Positions 26,647 through 45,119 are shown, counted from the first letter of the stretch. The stretch: 64,000 nucleotides of DNA from Acidobacterium sp. (GCA_002737365.1 NSIL01000002.1:62001-126000); one strand, 5' to 3'. Numbers and translations are program-made. The notes: generated by a model not told the origin, from the sequence alone.

Positions 26647-29600
26647 ATGAAGCGCCAATTTATGCTGCTCGTCATGGGTGCGCTGGTCGCCGGGCTCGTC
26701 GCCCAGGCCCAGCAAAAGCCTGTCGCCCCTCGCATCGCGGCCATGGCCGCCGCCGCGCCCATCGATGTCACCGTGCACGAAGGCACCTCGATGTCGGTGG
26801 CGATCTCGCCGGATGGCCGGACCCTCGCGACCGATCTGCAAGGCAGCATCTGGACGCTGCCGGCCACCGGTGGCGCGATGACCCGCATCACCGACCCGTT
26901 CAACGATGCCCGCCAGCCGATGTGGTCGCCCGACGGCCGCACCATTTCCTTCTTCGCCTACCGCGATGGCGGTTACGACATCTGGTCGATGAACCCCGAC
27001 GGTACCAACCAGCGAAAGGTCACGTGGGGCACCTTCGACGATCGCGAGCCGATCTGGTCGCACGACGGCACGCGCGTCGCCTTCTCGTCGGACCGCGGCA
27101 ACATGCTGGGCAGTGACTACAACCTCTTCGTGCTCGATCAGCGGACCGGCGTGATCACGCAGGTCACCAAGGCGCCCAGCGAGGATTTCATGCCGAGCTG
27201 GTCGCCAGACGACACCGAGCTGGCGTTTGTCTCGTCGCGCGACAGTTACGACGGGCTTTGGGTGATCAACCTGGCGACCGGCGCCGAACGCAAGGTGCAG
27301 ACCGTGAAGGGCGGTCGCATCGACTCGCCGTCGTGGGGACCGGGTGGGCAGTTGCTGTACCACGTGACCGCGGGCGGCCAGGCGCGGTTCGAGATTGCCG
27401 GCCAGCCGGTGACCGATGCCGAGAACGTGTTTGCGTTCCGGGCGTCGTGGCTGTCGCCGTCGGAGTTCATCTACGTTTCCGACGGCAAGATTCGCAAGCG
27501 CTCCGTGACGGGTCTGCCCATGCAGACGATCGACTTCTCGGCGACCATGTCAGTCACGCGGCCGCAGTACACCCGCCGCGTGCGCGACTTCACCTCGACG
27601 ACCCCGCGCAAGGCGCTCGGCATTGTTCGGCCGGTGATTTCACCCGACGGCACGCAGATCGCCTTTGCCGCCGTCGGTGACATCTACGTCATGCCGATTG
27701 GCGGCGCGGCGGTCAACGTCACGAAGGACGCGGCCCTCGACACGGATCCGTCATGGTCGCCTGACGGTTCCTCGCTGGTCTATTCGTCCGACAAGGACAG
27801 CGAGCAACTGCAGCTGTGGATCCGCGACCTGAAGAGCGGCCAGAGCCGCAAGGTGACCAACCTCACCACCCAGCCGCAGGGCGCGTCGTTCTCGCCGGAC
27901 GGCAAGCGTCTTGTGTTCTTCAACGTCGACGGGATGTGGCGCGTCGCCGAGATGTCGATTCTCGATCTCGACAGCGGCCGCGTCACGAAGATCCACGACT
28001 CGCTGCCGCAGCCCGGGACGCCGACCTGGTCACCAGACGGCAAGCGCATCGCGCTGGCCGGGATTGCCCCCATGACCGTCCGCTTCCGCGAGGGCACCAA
28101 CCAGGTACAGACCATTTCGGCGTCTGGTGGCGACGTGAAGTGGTACGCGCCGATTCCCATGCTGTCGATCGATTCGCGGGGTGGCGGCGGGCCGGTGTGG
28201 TCGCCCGACGGCACCAAGATGGCGGCGATCTACGAGGGCGTGCTGTCGGTGTGGCCGGTGGCGGCCAGCGGCGAACCGCAGGGACCGCCGCGCCGCGTCA
28301 CGTCCGAAAGCGCCCATGCCCCAAGCTGGCAGGGTGACTCGCGGCACATCCTCTATCAATCGCTCGACCAGTTGCGGATCGTCGACATCGAAACCGGCAA
28401 CACCCGGACGGTGCCACTCAGCCTGACGTGGACCCCGGCCATCCCGAAGACCCGCACGGTGATTCATGCCGGCACGCTGCTCGACATGAAAAGCGCGGCG
28501 CCGCGCCGCAACGTCGACATCACGGTGGTCGGGAACAAGATCGTATCGGTGGTCGCCCACGCGGCGGCCAACCACGTCAAGGCGACTGTGGTCGATGCCT
28601 CGAACCTGACGGTGATGCCGGGGCTGGTTGAGTTCCACTCCCACCTGCAGAAGGATTACGGCGAAGCGCAGGGCCGCGCGTGGCTGGCGTTTGGCGTGAC
28701 CACTGTGCGCAGTCCCGGCAACACCCCGTACGAGGCGGTGGAAGATCGCGAGGCGAACGAAGCGGGCGTCCGCCCGGGGCCGCGCGTCTACGGTACCGGC
28801 TACTTGATGGAATGGAATCGCGTCTACTACAAGATGGGCATTGCGATCTCCACTGTCGCCCAGTTTGAAATGGAACTGCAGCGGGCGAAGGTGCTCGAGC
28901 ACGATTTGCTCAAGAGCTACGTGCGCCTGCCGGACCTGCAGCAGAAACGCATGGTGGAGTTCGCGCACAGCATCGGCGTGCCGGTGGCGACCCACGAGAT
29001 CTGGCCGGCCGCGCTCGTCGGCGTGGACAACACCGAGCACACCACCGCCACCAGCCGCCGCGGCTACTCGCCGAAGATGGCCTCGTCGGCGTCAGCGAAT
29101 GGCTTGCAGACGGCCTATGAAGACGTGGTGCAGTTGTTTGGCAAGAGCCAGCGAATTTTCTGCCCGATGATTTCCGGCGGCGGGGCGCGCCAGTTGTTCA
29201 CCGACCTTCCGGCGCTGAGGCTGGATCCGCGATTTAAGCTCTATCCCGAGTGGATTCAGCGGCAGGTGACGGCGCAGCCCTCGGCGTCGAATCCCGGCGG
29301 TGGCGGCGACCCCGCCGGTGGCAGCGGCAAGATGGTGCTCGACATCATGAAGGCGGGCGGCCTGGTCGTGGCCGGCACCGACACACCGAACGCGATCAAT
29401 CTCCATGGCGAGCTGATGTCGTACCGCCTGGCCGGCATGGCGCCGTTCGACATCCTCAAGACGGCAACGGTGAACCCGGCGAAGGCGCTCGGACTCGAGG
29501 CCGGCACGATCGAAGCCGGCAAGCTGGCCGACCTCATCATGATCGACGGGAATCCCCTGGAGAACATCGCCAACACCACCAAGGTGCGCAAGGTCATGGC

Positions 29601-29649
29601 CAACGGGCGACTGCACGAGGTCGAGCAACTCATCGCCCCGAAGCGATAG
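26647..29649 (+). CDS. Exported TolB-like beta-propeller amidohydrolase
   Basis: This ~1000-residue protein has a signal peptide (MKRQFMLLVMGALVAGLVAQ). Repeated TolB/PD40 propeller units follow over about 600 residues (AISPDGRTLATDL, MWSPDGRTISFF, SWSPDDTELAFVSS, RPVISPDGTQIAF). The C-terminal part is an amidohydrolase with the metal-binding HxH in VEFHSHLQ and a late GTDTPNAINLHGELMSY. It probably hydrolyses a cyclic amide or dipeptide-like substrate in the periplasm; the substrate is not deducible. ATG 26638 is an alternative start. It interrupts gltX and rlmB. Confidence 0.88.
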   Translation: MKRQFMLLVMGALVAGLVAQAQQKPVAPRIAAMAAAAPIDVTVHEGTSMSVAISPDGRTLATDLQGSIWTLPATGGAMTRITDPFNDARQPMWSPDGRTISFFAYRDGGYDIWSMNPDGTNQRKVTWGTFDDREPIWSHDGTRVAFSSDRGNMLGSDYNLFVLDQRTGVITQVTKAPSEDFMPSWSPDDTELAFVSSRDSYDGLWVINLATGAERKVQTVKGGRIDSPSWGPGGQLLYHVTAGGQARFEIAGQPVTDAENVFAFRASWLSPSEFIYVSDGKIRKRSVTGLPMQTIDFSATMSVTRPQYTRRVRDFTSTTPRKALGIVRPVISPDGTQIAFAAVGDIYVMPIGGAAVNVTKDAALDTDPSWSPDGSSLVYSSDKDSEQLQLWIRDLKSGQSRKVTNLTTQPQGASFSPDGKRLVFFNVDGMWRVAEMSILDLDSGRVTKIHDSLPQPGTPTWSPDGKRIALAGIAPMTVRFREGTNQVQTISASGGDVKWYAPIPMLSIDSRGGGGPVWSPDGTKMAAIYEGVLSVWPVAASGEPQGPPRRVTSESAHAPSWQGDSRHILYQSLDQLRIVDIETGNTRTVPLSLTWTPAIPKTRTVIHAGTLLDMKSAAPRRNVDITVVGNKIVSVVAHAAANHVKATVVDASNLTVMPGLVEFHSHLQKDYGEAQGRAWLAFGVTTVRSPGNTPYEAVEDREANEAGVRPGPRVYGTGYLMEWNRVYYKMGIAISTVAQFEMELQRAKVLEHDLLKSYVRLPDLQQKRMVEFAHSIGVPVATHEIWPAALVGVDNTEHTTATSRRGYSPKMASSASANGLQTAYEDVVQLFGKSQRIFCPMISGGGARQLFTDLPALRLDPRFKLYPEWIQRQVTAQPSASNPGGGGDPAGGSGKMVLDIMKAGGLVVAGTDTPNAINLHGELMSYRLAGMAPFDILKTATVNPAKALGLEAGTIEAGKLADLIMIDGNPLENIANTTKVRKVMANGRLHEVEQLIAPKR

Positions 29650-29660
29650 ACTCTTCGCAC

Positions 29661-30398
29661 GTGCTTATCTACGGGATCAACCCGGTGGCCGAAGCGATCA
29701 AGGCCGGCAAGGTGCGCGAAATTCGGGTTGCCGAGCGGGCCGATGAGCGCCTCCAGCGTCTGTTGGACGAAGCGGCGCACAACGGCGTGAAGGTCAGGCG
29801 CGTCGCGCGCGAGGTGCTGGACAACGAGTCGCGCGGTGGTTCGCATCAGGGGGTGGTCGCCGATGTGGCCAGGCGCGCCGAGGTCACCCTGGACGACCTG
29901 GCGAGCGGCGCCGATGGTCCGCCGCTGATCGTGGTGCTGGACGAAGTTGAGGATCCCCAGAACGTCGGCGCCATTCTGCGGACCGTGGATGCCTCCGGCG
30001 CCACCGGCGTGGTCCGGCAGACGCGGCGGGCGGCGGCTCTGGATGGGGCGGCGGTCAAGGCCTCGGCCGGGGCCGTGAACTATGTGCCCGTGGCCGATGT
30101 CGTGAACATCGCCCGGTCCCTGGAAGAGCTGAAAAAGGCCGGGGTCTGGACGGTGGGGCTCGACGCCGATGCGGAAATGTCCTACTATGAATGGGATCTC
30201 ACCCTTCCGACGGCGCTCGTAGTGGGCGCCGAGGGTCACGGGCTGCGACGGCTCGTGAGGGAACGGTGCGACCAGGTGGTCAGCATTCCCATGCTTGGCC
30301 ATGTGGGTAGTCTTAATGTTTCGGCCGCCACGGCGATCGTCTTGTATGAGGCGGTCAGGCAGAGGCGGAGCCGGAGCCGGGGGAGGCCAGAATCCTAG
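29661..30398 (+). CDS. rlmB: 23S rRNA 2'-O-ribose methyltransferase, TrmH/SpoU family
   Basis: RlmB-type enzymes methylate a ribose in 23S rRNA using SAM. The 245-residue protein has an N-terminal substrate-binding domain (MLIYGINPVAEAIKAGKVRE) and the SPOUT knot motifs DEVEDPQNVGAILRT, VVGAEGHGLRRL and SLNVSAATAIVLYEA. The start is GTG at 29661, aligned to the conserved YGINPV; the frame is open far upstream but overlaps the amidohydrolase. The position before the tRNA-tuf operon matches rlmB in many genomes. Confidence 0.93.
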   Translation: MLIYGINPVAEAIKAGKVREIRVAERADERLQRLLDEAAHNGVKVRRVAREVLDNESRGGSHQGVVADVARRAEVTLDDLASGADGPPLIVVLDEVEDPQNVGAILRTVDASGATGVVRQTRRAAALDGAAVKASAGAVNYVPVADVVNIARSLEELKKAGVWTVGLDADAEMSYYEWDLTLPTALVVGAEGHGLRRLVRERCDQVVSIPMLGHVGSLNVSAATAIVLYEAVRQRRSRSRGRPES

Positions 30399-30481
30399 AG
30401 AATCCTGGGATTCGGCCGTTTGCACCCCGGAGCAGATAGGACGTTTTAGAGTGATCTTGTAGAGACCGGTGTCCCTTCCGG

Positions 30482-30511
30482 TTGCATGGCTGGCACAAGT
30501 CGTGCTAGTAT
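30482..30511 (+). promoter_or_regulatory. Putative promoter of the tRNA-tuf-secE operon
   Basis: TTGCAT (30482-30487) and TAGTAT (30506-30511) are 18 bases apart. Transcription would start near 30518, just before the first tRNA at 30527. The 127-base rlmB-tRNA spacer holds no gene. Confidence 0.5.
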
Positions 30512-30526
30512 TCCCGTTTTGTCTAG

Positions 30527-30603
30527 GCTGGCGTAGCTCAGCCCGGTAGAGCAGCTGATTTGTAATCAGCCGGTCGGGGGTTCAAATCCCTTCGCCAGCT
30601 CCA
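30527..30603 (+). tRNA. tRNA-Thr (anticodon TGT)
   Basis: Acceptor GCTGGCG pairs with CGCCAGC, the anticodon stem GCTGA/TCAGC holds the loop TTTGTAA, and the T-loop TTCAAAT is present. The discriminator is T and CCA is encoded (30601-30603). It reads ACA codons. It is first of four tRNAs before tuf. Confidence 0.95.
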
Positions 30604-30691
30604 TCTTTATTGAGCGCGCTGGGCCAGGACGGGGTAGCAACAGGGGTCATCCTTACAAGACCACGCCGGCTCCGCGGGCCGGCAAAAGTAA

Positions 30692-30778
30692 GGGCAGGTG
30701 GCGGAGCGGTCAATCGCAACAGACTGTAAATCTGTCGCCCCAGTGGCTACGAAGGTTCGAATCCTTCCCTGCCCACCA
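30692..30778 (+). tRNA. tRNA-Tyr (anticodon GTA)
   Basis: The gene is 87 bases including encoded CCA. Acceptor GGGCAGG pairs with CCTGCCC, and the anticodon stem ACAGA/TCTGT holds CTGTAAA. A long variable arm, typical of tRNA-Tyr, follows. The T-loop is TTCGAAT. Confidence 0.95.
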
Positions 30779-30824
30779 TTTGACGGTTTTGGCGTGTAAG
30801 TTCGAGTAGTTACGGAGCGAAGAG

Positions 30825-30899
30825 GCGGGAGTAACTCAGTGGTAGAGTCACAGCCTTCCAAGCTGTTGGTCGCGGGTTCGATCCCCGTCTCCCGCTCCA
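30825..30899 (+). tRNA. tRNA-Gly (anticodon TCC)
   Basis: Acceptor GCGGGAG pairs with CTCCCGC. The anticodon stem ACAGC/GCTGT holds CTTCCAA. The T-loop is TTCGATC, and CCA is encoded. It reads GGA/GGG codons. Confidence 0.95.
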
Positions 30900-30964
30900 A
30901 GTTTTTCGGGCTGATAAGCCGGCGAATGCTGACTTGTCCGGCCGAAGCGCCGGCGGGCGCGAAG

Positions 30965-31040
30965 GCTGATGTAGCTCAGTAGGTAGAGCACGTCCTTGGT
31001 AAGGACGAGGTCACCGGTTCGATCCCGGTCATCAGCTCCA
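30965..31040 (+). tRNA. tRNA-Thr (anticodon GGT)
   Basis: Acceptor GCTGATG pairs with CATCAGC. The anticodon stem CGTCC/GGACG holds TTGGTAA. CCA is encoded at 31038-31040. The order Thr-Tyr-Gly-Thr before tuf is the same as thrU-tyrU-glyT-thrT-tufB of E. coli. Confidence 0.95.
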
Positions 31041-31053
31041 GTTGTGCGAGAAG

Positions 31054-31103
31054 GAAACCGGGATTCTTTTTCGCGGCAGTAACGATAACGGCAACCCGGT
31101 TTC
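31054..31103 (+). promoter_or_regulatory. Hairpin between the tRNA cluster and tuf
   Basis: GAAACCGGG (31054-31062) pairs perfectly with CCCGGTTTC (31095-31103) across a 32-base loop; TTTGGTTT follows. It may mark a processing or attenuation point separating tRNA maturation from tuf mRNA. Function is inferred only. Confidence 0.4.
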
Positions 31104-31162
31104 TTTGGTTTAACCGACGTCGGCACGAAGCCGGGTCGTAAGGAAGCGAGCGCAGACGAGTC

Positions 31163-32362
<1,200 letters not shown>

Positions 32363-32366
32363 CGCC

Positions 32367-32516
32367 ATGAGAGACATCATCCAAATGGCGTGCGGCGAGT
32401 GCAAGCGCCGGAATTACAGCACGACCAAGAACAAGAAGAAGACGACCGAGCGGCTTGAAATGAAGAAATACTGCCGCTTCTGCCGGAAGCATCAACCGCA
32501 CAAGGAGCAGAAGTAG
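32367..32516 (+). CDS. rpmG: 50S ribosomal protein L33, zinc type
   Basis: This 49-residue protein has two CxxC pairs (Cys9, Cys12, Cys36, Cys39) forming a zinc ribbon, as in the cysteine-containing type of L33. It starts [20 protein letters not shown] and ends in a basic tail. It sits four bases after the tuf stop and just before tRNA-Trp, a common order ahead of secE. Confidence 0.95.
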   Translation: MRDIIQMACGECKRRNYSTTKNKKKTTERLEMKKYCRFCRKHQPHKEQK

Positions 32517-32520
32517 CCGA

Positions 32521-32596
32521 AGGCCAGTAGCTCAATTGGCAGAGCACCGGTCTCCAAAACCGGGGGTTGGGGGTTCGATTCCCTCCTGGCCTGCCA
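32521..32596 (+). tRNA. tRNA-Trp (anticodon CCA)
   Basis: Acceptor AGGCCAG pairs with CTGGCCT. The anticodon stem CCGGT/ACCGG holds CTCCAAA. The discriminator is G and the CCA end is encoded. It starts four bases after the rpmG stop, so it must be cut out of the tuf-secE transcript. Confidence 0.95.
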
Positions 32597-32650
32597 TCTA
32601 GCGCCTGGGCACGCGACACAACTGCGAAGCAGAAAGAACACTGCGAACTG

Positions 32651-32911
32651 ATGAGCACCGAGATTATTGAGCAGTCCGGCGAGGGGGCCCGATCGGGACC
32701 CTTGGGCTGGTGGCAGCGCACGGGAGAGTTTTTCTCCGAGGTGCGCAACGAGATGAAGCGGGTCACTTGGCCGACGCAGCGCGAAGTCTATGCGACGACT
32801 GTGGTGGTGATTCTGTTTTCGGTGCTGGTGGGGCTCTACTTGTTTGGCGTTGACCTGCTGTTCGGCCGCGCGGCCGAATGGGTGTTCCGCCGCTTTGGAG
32901 GCGCCTCATGA
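32651..32911 (+). CDS. secE: Preprotein translocase subunit SecE
   Basis: SecE stabilises SecY in the membrane channel. The 86-residue product has the conserved amphipathic segment (FFSEVRNEMKRVTWPTQREV) and one membrane helix (TVVVILFSVLVGLYLFGVDL). The ATG at 32651 is chosen because the longer open frame would run back into tRNA-Trp. Its TGA overlaps the nusG ATG (ATGA). Confidence 0.95.
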   Translation: MSTEIIEQSGEGARSGPLGWWQRTGEFFSEVRNEMKRVTWPTQREVYATTVVVILFSVLVGLYLFGVDLLFGRAAEWVFRRFGGAS

Positions 32912-33450
32912 CCGACGTCGCCACGAAGAGCTGGTACATCGTCCACACCTACTCGGGTTTCGAGAACAAGGTGAAGGAATCACTCGAGGAGCGCGTCAAG
33001 GCCTACGGCTTGCAGGACGACATTGGCGAAGTCCTGATTCCGAAGGAAGACATCATCGAGAAGCGCAACGGCAAGGAAGTCAAGACCGCGCGCCGCTTCT
33101 TTCCAGGCTACATCCTGGTTGAGATGACCATGACCGACAACGCGTGGCACGTCGTCAAGAACACGCCGAAGGTCACCGGGTTTGTCGGCGCCGGCGCCAA
33201 GCCGACGCCGATCAGTCGCGAAGAGGTCGAGCAGATTCTCGACCAGGTCAAGACCGCGGCCGAGAAGCCGCGACCGAAGTACACCTTCGACAAGGGCGAC
33301 CAGGTCCGCATCAACGAAGGGCCGTTCACCGGCTTCAACGGCGCGGTGGACGATGTCAACGCGGAGAAGAACACGTTGAAGGTCATGGTGACCATCTTCG
33401 GCCGCGCCACCCCGGTGGAGCTCGATTTTCTGCAGGTTGAGAAACTGTAA
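32908..33450 (+). CDS. nusG: Transcription termination/antitermination protein NusG
   Basis: NusG binds RNA polymerase and links it to Rho or the ribosome. The 180-residue protein has the NGN domain ([32 protein letters not shown]) and the KOW domain ([17 protein letters not shown]). The start overlaps the secE stop by four bases and the stop overlaps the rplK start by one (TAATG), so all three are coupled. Confidence 0.97.
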   Translation: MTDVATKSWYIVHTYSGFENKVKESLEERVKAYGLQDDIGEVLIPKEDIIEKRNGKEVKTARRFFPGYILVEMTMTDNAWHVVKNTPKVTGFVGAGAKPTPISREEVEQILDQVKTAAEKPRPKYTFDKGDQVRINEGPFTGFNGAVDDVNAEKNTLKVMVTIFGRATPVELDFLQVEKL

Positions 33451-33875
33451 TGGCGAAAAAAATTCAGGCGATGGTCAAGCTCCAGATTCCCGCCGGCAAG
33501 GCCACTCCGGCCCCGCCCGTGGGCACGGCGCTTGGTCCGCACGGCGTCAACATCATGGACTTCGTCAAGGCCTTCAATGCGAAGACGGCCAAGGACGATG
33601 GGCTGATCATCCCCGCGGTGGTGACGATTTACTCGGACCGTTCGTACACGTTCATCACCAAGACGCCGCCGGCGTCGGTGCTGCTCAAGAAGGCGGCGAA
33701 CCTCGCCAAGGGGTCCGCAGTCCCGAACAAGAACAAGGTTGGCCAGGTGACCGCCAAGCAGGTCGAAGAGATCGCCAGGCTGAAGATGCCCGACCTCAAC
33801 ACCGATTCGATTGAATCGGCGGTCCGCACCGTGTCCGGCACGGCGCGCTCGATGGGACTCGACGTAGTCGGATAG
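33450..33875 (+). CDS. rplK: 50S ribosomal protein L11
   Basis: L11 forms the GTPase-associated centre with 23S rRNA. The 141-residue product has the hallmark [20 protein letters not shown] with the conserved prolines, and a C-terminal rRNA-binding domain ([14 protein letters not shown]). It is normal length and starts one base into the nusG stop. Confidence 0.98.
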   Translation: MAKKIQAMVKLQIPAGKATPAPPVGTALGPHGVNIMDFVKAFNAKTAKDDGLIIPAVVTIYSDRSYTFITKTPPASVLLKKAANLAKGSAVPNKNKVGQVTAKQVEEIARLKMPDLNTDSIESAVRTVSGTARSMGLDVVG

Positions 33876-33879
33876 GCAA

Positions 33880-33914
33880 GTGGGAGGTCCGCTTCGGCGG
33901 CCCGCTAACACCAC
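33880..33914 (+). promoter_or_regulatory. Possible L1-binding autoregulatory RNA before rplA
   Basis: In the 51-base rplK-rplA spacer, GTGGGAGG (from 33880) and CTAACACCAC (ending 33914) can pair through GTGG/CCAC around a small hairpin with a TTCG loop. This resembles the ribosomal L1 binding site on rRNA and in L1 operon leaders as I recall it. The GGAG ribosome-binding site of rplA follows just outside. Confidence 0.45.
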
Positions 33915-33926
33915 GGTTGGAGAAAC

Positions 33927-34631
33927 ATGAGAACACACGGCAAGAAATACACAGCGGCCCGCGAGCAGGTGGAGAACAAGCTATACCCCCTCGCTGATGC
34001 GCTGCCGCTCGTGCAGAAGGTGAAGTTCGCGAAGTTCGACGAGACCGTCGCGTTGTCGATTCGTCTCGGCGTCGACCCGAAGCACGCCGACCAGATGGTG
34101 CGTGGCACGGTCGTCCTGCCGCACGGCCTCGGCAAGTCGAAGAGCGTGCTCGTGATCGCCGGCCCCGAGAAGCAGAAAGAAGCACTCGAAGCGGGCGCCG
34201 ACATCGTCGGCGGCGAAGAGCTGGTCGAGAAGATCAACGCCGGCTGGACCGCTTTCGACGCGGTGGTCGCCACGCCCGACATGATGCGGGCGGTCGGCAA
34301 GCTGGGCAAGGTGCTCGGCCCGCGCGGCCTGATGCCGAACCCGAAGACTGGCACGGTGACGCCGAACGTGGCGCAGGCCGTGAAGGAAATCAAGGCCGGT
34401 AAGGTGGAGTTCCGGGTCGACAAGACCGGCATCGTGCACGCCCCGGTCGGCAAGATCTCGTTCTCGGCCGAGAATCTGGTGGACAACGCGACGGCGTTGA
34501 TCGACAGCATCCTGCGCGCCAAGCCGGCGGCGGCCAAGGGCAAGTACCTAAAGAGCATTACGGTGTCGTCCACCATGGGCCCCGGCGTCAAGATCGATGA
34601 AAGCGGCGTGGAAACTGCCGCCAAGAAGTAG
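33927..34631 (+). CDS. rplA: 50S ribosomal protein L1
   Basis: L1 builds the mobile L1 stalk and often represses its own operon. The 234-residue product has [16 protein letters not shown] at the start and the signature [20 protein letters not shown]. It has normal length. The ATG at 33927 follows GGAG. rplJ follows after 15 bases. Confidence 0.98.
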   Translation: MRTHGKKYTAAREQVENKLYPLADALPLVQKVKFAKFDETVALSIRLGVDPKHADQMVRGTVVLPHGLGKSKSVLVIAGPEKQKEALEAGADIVGGEELVEKINAGWTAFDAVVATPDMMRAVGKLGKVLGPRGLMPNPKTGTVTPNVAQAVKEIKAGKVEFRVDKTGIVHAPVGKISFSAENLVDNATALIDSILRAKPAAAKGKYLKSITVSSTMGPGVKIDESGVETAAKK

Positions 34632-34646
34632 GCGGGGGAAGACATC

Positions 34647-35174
34647 ATGGCAGTGACACGAGCCGACAAGACCGCCACAGTGGAAGCACTGGAAGGCATG
34701 TTCAGGGGCGCCGAAGTGGCGATCCTGCTGGATTACAAGGGCATTAACGTGCCGCAGGTGACCGAGCTACGCTCGCAGCTGCGCAAGTCGAAGGCCAATT
34801 ACAAGGTGGTCAAGAACTCGCTGGCCAAGCGCGCCCTCAAGGGCACGGTCTACGAGACCCTGACGTCGCACTTCGAGGGCACCACGGGCGTCGTCTATAC
34901 CGACGGCGATCCGGTGGCGCTGGCGAAGACGCTGACCACCTTCATGAAGACCGTCCCAGCGCTGCAGATCAAGGCGGCGGTGGTGCAGGGCCAGACCCTG
35001 AAGGCGGCGGAAGTGGCGAGTCTCGCCACCCTGCCCGGCAAGCCCGAACTCTACGCCAAGCTGCTCTATATCCTCCAGGCGCCGATGACCAACCTGGTGC
35101 GGGTGTTGAGCGCGGTGCCGAGAGACCTGATGAGTGTGCTCGTGCAGGCGGAAGAAAAGCGCAAAGAATCATAG
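34647..35174 (+). CDS. rplJ: 50S ribosomal protein L10
   Basis: L10 anchors the L7/L12 stalk dimers. The 175-residue protein has [20 protein letters not shown] and [12 protein letters not shown], and a C-terminal helix that binds L12. Only 15 bases separate it from rplA, so the long L10 leader used for autoregulation in many bacteria is absent here. Confidence 0.97.
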   Translation: MAVTRADKTATVEALEGMFRGAEVAILLDYKGINVPQVTELRSQLRKSKANYKVVKNSLAKRALKGTVYETLTSHFEGTTGVVYTDGDPVALAKTLTTFMKTVPALQIKAAVVQGQTLKAAEVASLATLPGKPELYAKLLYILQAPMTNLVRVLSAVPRDLMSVLVQAEEKRKES

Positions 35175-35217
35175 GGTAGTGGACCCAGCCGTTTTTTACT
35201 TTTAAGGAGCGATAGCA

Positions 35218-35610
35218 ATGGCCGACGTGAATCAGCAGCAGGTGATCGAATACATCAAGGGCATTACCGTGATGGAGCTCTCGCAGCTCGTCAAGGCGCT
35301 CGAAACCGAACTCGGCGTGTCAGCCGCGGCCGCGATGCCGATGGCGATGCCGATGGGCGGCGGCGCGGCCGGCGGCGGCGCGGCGGCGGCGGAAGAGCAG
35401 ACCGAATTCACGGTCATCTTGACCGAAGTGGGCGGCAACAAGATCAACGTGATCAAGACCGTGCGCGAAGTCACCAGCCTCGGCCTGAAGGAAGCCAAGG
35501 ACCTCGTCGAAGGCGCGCCCAAGCCGATCAAGGAAGGCGTGACCAAGGAAGAGGCCGCTGGCATCAAGAAGAAGTTCGAGGATGCCGGCGCCAAGGTCGA
35601 GATCAAGTAA
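35218..35610 (+). CDS. rplL: 50S ribosomal protein L7/L12
   Basis: L7/L12 recruits translation GTPases. The 130-residue product has the N-terminal dimerisation helices ([20 protein letters not shown]), an Ala/Gly/Met-rich hinge with MAMPM repeats, and the globular domain ([20 protein letters not shown]). An AAGGAG site precedes the ATG. Confidence 0.98.
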   Translation: MADVNQQQVIEYIKGITVMELSQLVKALETELGVSAAAAMPMAMPMGGGAAGGGAAAAEEQTEFTVILTEVGGNKINVIKTVREVTSLGLKEAKDLVEGAPKPIKEGVTKEEAAGIKKKFEDAGAKVEIK

Positions 35611-35648
35611 CACCTCGCCCCGACGCGACACGTAAGCCGTGGTGACGG

Positions 35649-35672
35649 ACACCGGGGGTGCGCCCCTGGTGT
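35649..35672 (+). terminator. Attenuator-like hairpin between rplL and rpoB
   Basis: Ten base pairs (35649-35658 with 35663-35672, one G-T pair) enclose a TGCG loop. An AATTTTATT stretch follows 8 bases later. The position matches the known attenuator between L7/L12 and rpoB in E. coli, which lowers polymerase mRNA relative to ribosomal mRNA. Function here is inferred. Confidence 0.5.
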
Positions 35673-35713
35673 TCGCCGTAATTTTATTCACCCTCCGGGA
35701 TCCCGAGCGACGC

Positions 35714-44232
<8,519 letters not shown>

Positions 44233-44241
44233 TGCCAGGAG

Positions 44242-44261
44242 GGCAGCACTTTAGTGCTGCC
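44242..44261. repeat. 20-bp palindrome after rpoC
   Basis: GGCAGCACTTTAGTGCTGCC is a perfect palindrome except for its central TTTA loop. It lies 10 bases after the rpoC stop and ahead of the terminator. It resembles a short intergenic REP-type element; only one copy was noticed in the window. Confidence 0.6.
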
Positions 44262-44275
44262 GCTTCAAACACCGA

Positions 44276-44311
44276 GGACCCAGAGAAGAAATTCTCTGGG
44301 TCCTTTTCATT
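44276..44311 (+). terminator. Rho-independent terminator of the rpoBC operon
   Basis: Twelve perfect pairs (GGACCCAGAGAA at 44276-44287 with TTCTCTGGGTCC at 44292-44303) enclose a GAAA tetraloop. TTTTCATTT follows directly. This is the clearest intrinsic terminator in the window and cuts the polymerase operon from accessory block C. Confidence 0.9.
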
Positions 44312-44340
44312 TGGCCCGACCGCCCACCGCAATATGCACC

Positions 44341-44631
44341 ATGTGCGACATGGATGCCATTGGGGTCCGAGAGTTGCGCCAGAACCTGTCGGTCTACCTC
44401 GACCGGGTGAAGGAAGGCGAGACCATGCGCGTGACCGAGCACGGGCGTGCCGTGGCCTTGCTGACACCGCTGCCAAGGGCGGTGGACGTTCTTGAACGGC
44501 TGGTGGCCGAAGGCAAGGCGACCCCTCCGACCAAATCGCTCAGGAACCTGCCGCTGCCCAAGGCCGAGCCGCCTGGACTGCCGAGCAGCGAGGCACTTCT
44601 GGCAGAGATGCGCGAAGACCGTTTCCCGTGA
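44341..44631 (+). CDS. Phd/YefM-type antitoxin
   Basis: The 96-residue protein has the Phd/YefM N-terminal DNA-binding and dimerisation domain: IGVRELRQNLSVYLDRVKEG, then VTEHGRAVALLTP. A less ordered proline-rich tail should bind the toxin. It is immediately followed by a PIN-domain toxin whose GTG start overlaps its TGA by four bases. ATG 44350 is an alternative start. The partner toxin is truncated. Confidence 0.85.
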   Translation: MCDMDAIGVRELRQNLSVYLDRVKEGETMRVTEHGRAVALLTPLPRAVDVLERLVAEGKATPPTKSLRNLPLPKAEPPGLPSSEALLAEMREDRFP

Positions 44632-44894
44632 AGGCCTACTTCGACTCCTCGGCGATCGTGAAGCTCGGACGACCCGAGCAGGAGTCGATGGCGCTCATTG
44701 ACTACCTTGATGACCGTCAGCCCTCTGCGGTGACATCGATGCTGGCCGACGTAGAGGTCAGGCGCGCGCTCGAACGCCTGCGTTCCCGAGGCGCAGACCC
44801 GGGCGACCACTTACGGGGGTTCTTCCTAATCGATCTCTCGCGCGATGTTCGCGACTTGGCGGTGAAGGTCGCGCCGGAACTTAGCTCCCGCTAG
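44628..44894 (+). pseudogene. C-terminally truncated VapC-type PIN toxin
   Basis: The 88-residue frame starts like a VapC nuclease (MKAYFDSSAIVKL, then ADVEVRRALERL). It stops after DVRDLAVKVAPELSSR. Family members run to about 130 residues and carry two further acidic residues in their C-terminal half (the usual LDAIHLA and TYD segments), which are missing. The toxin is therefore probably inactive. It overlaps the antitoxin stop. Confidence 0.75.
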
Positions 44895-44926
44895 ACCCTT
44901 TCTTTCCTGGCGGTAGAATCTCCGCC

Positions 44927-45106
44927 ATGGCCACCACCGGTCCCAGCTGCGTCGTCCTTCGCCAGCTTGCCGCCACCTTGGCCTACCGCGCCGCCAAGGT
45001 GCTGCGTGACCCGCCGCCTGAGTTCGGCTCGCAAGAAGTAGAAAGTCGACCAGACGGCGCCAGGGATGTGAATTCGACGGCGACGCCAGCGCGAAGCGGT
45101 AGCTGA
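44927..45106 (+). pseudogene. Short remnant resembling the start of a DinB-like protein
   Basis: A 59-codon frame begins MATTGPSCVVLRQLAATLAY followed by RAAKVLRDPPPEFGS. This resembles the first helix of DinB/YfiT-like four-helix proteins as I remember them, but then becomes non-conserved and stops. It may be a gene fragment or a chance frame; the match is weak. Confidence 0.35.
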
Positions 45107-45119
45107 GACTGATAGGGGT

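Noticed and set aside
30488-30506. Sigma-54-like TGGCAC...TGCT element before the tRNA cluster
   Set aside because: It is an imperfect match with wrong -12 bases and overlaps a better sigma-70-type promoter; stable RNA operons are not expected to use sigma-54.
32567-32650. Longer SecE beginning at 32567
   Set aside because: It would start inside tRNA-Trp; the ATG at 32651 gives a normal SecE.
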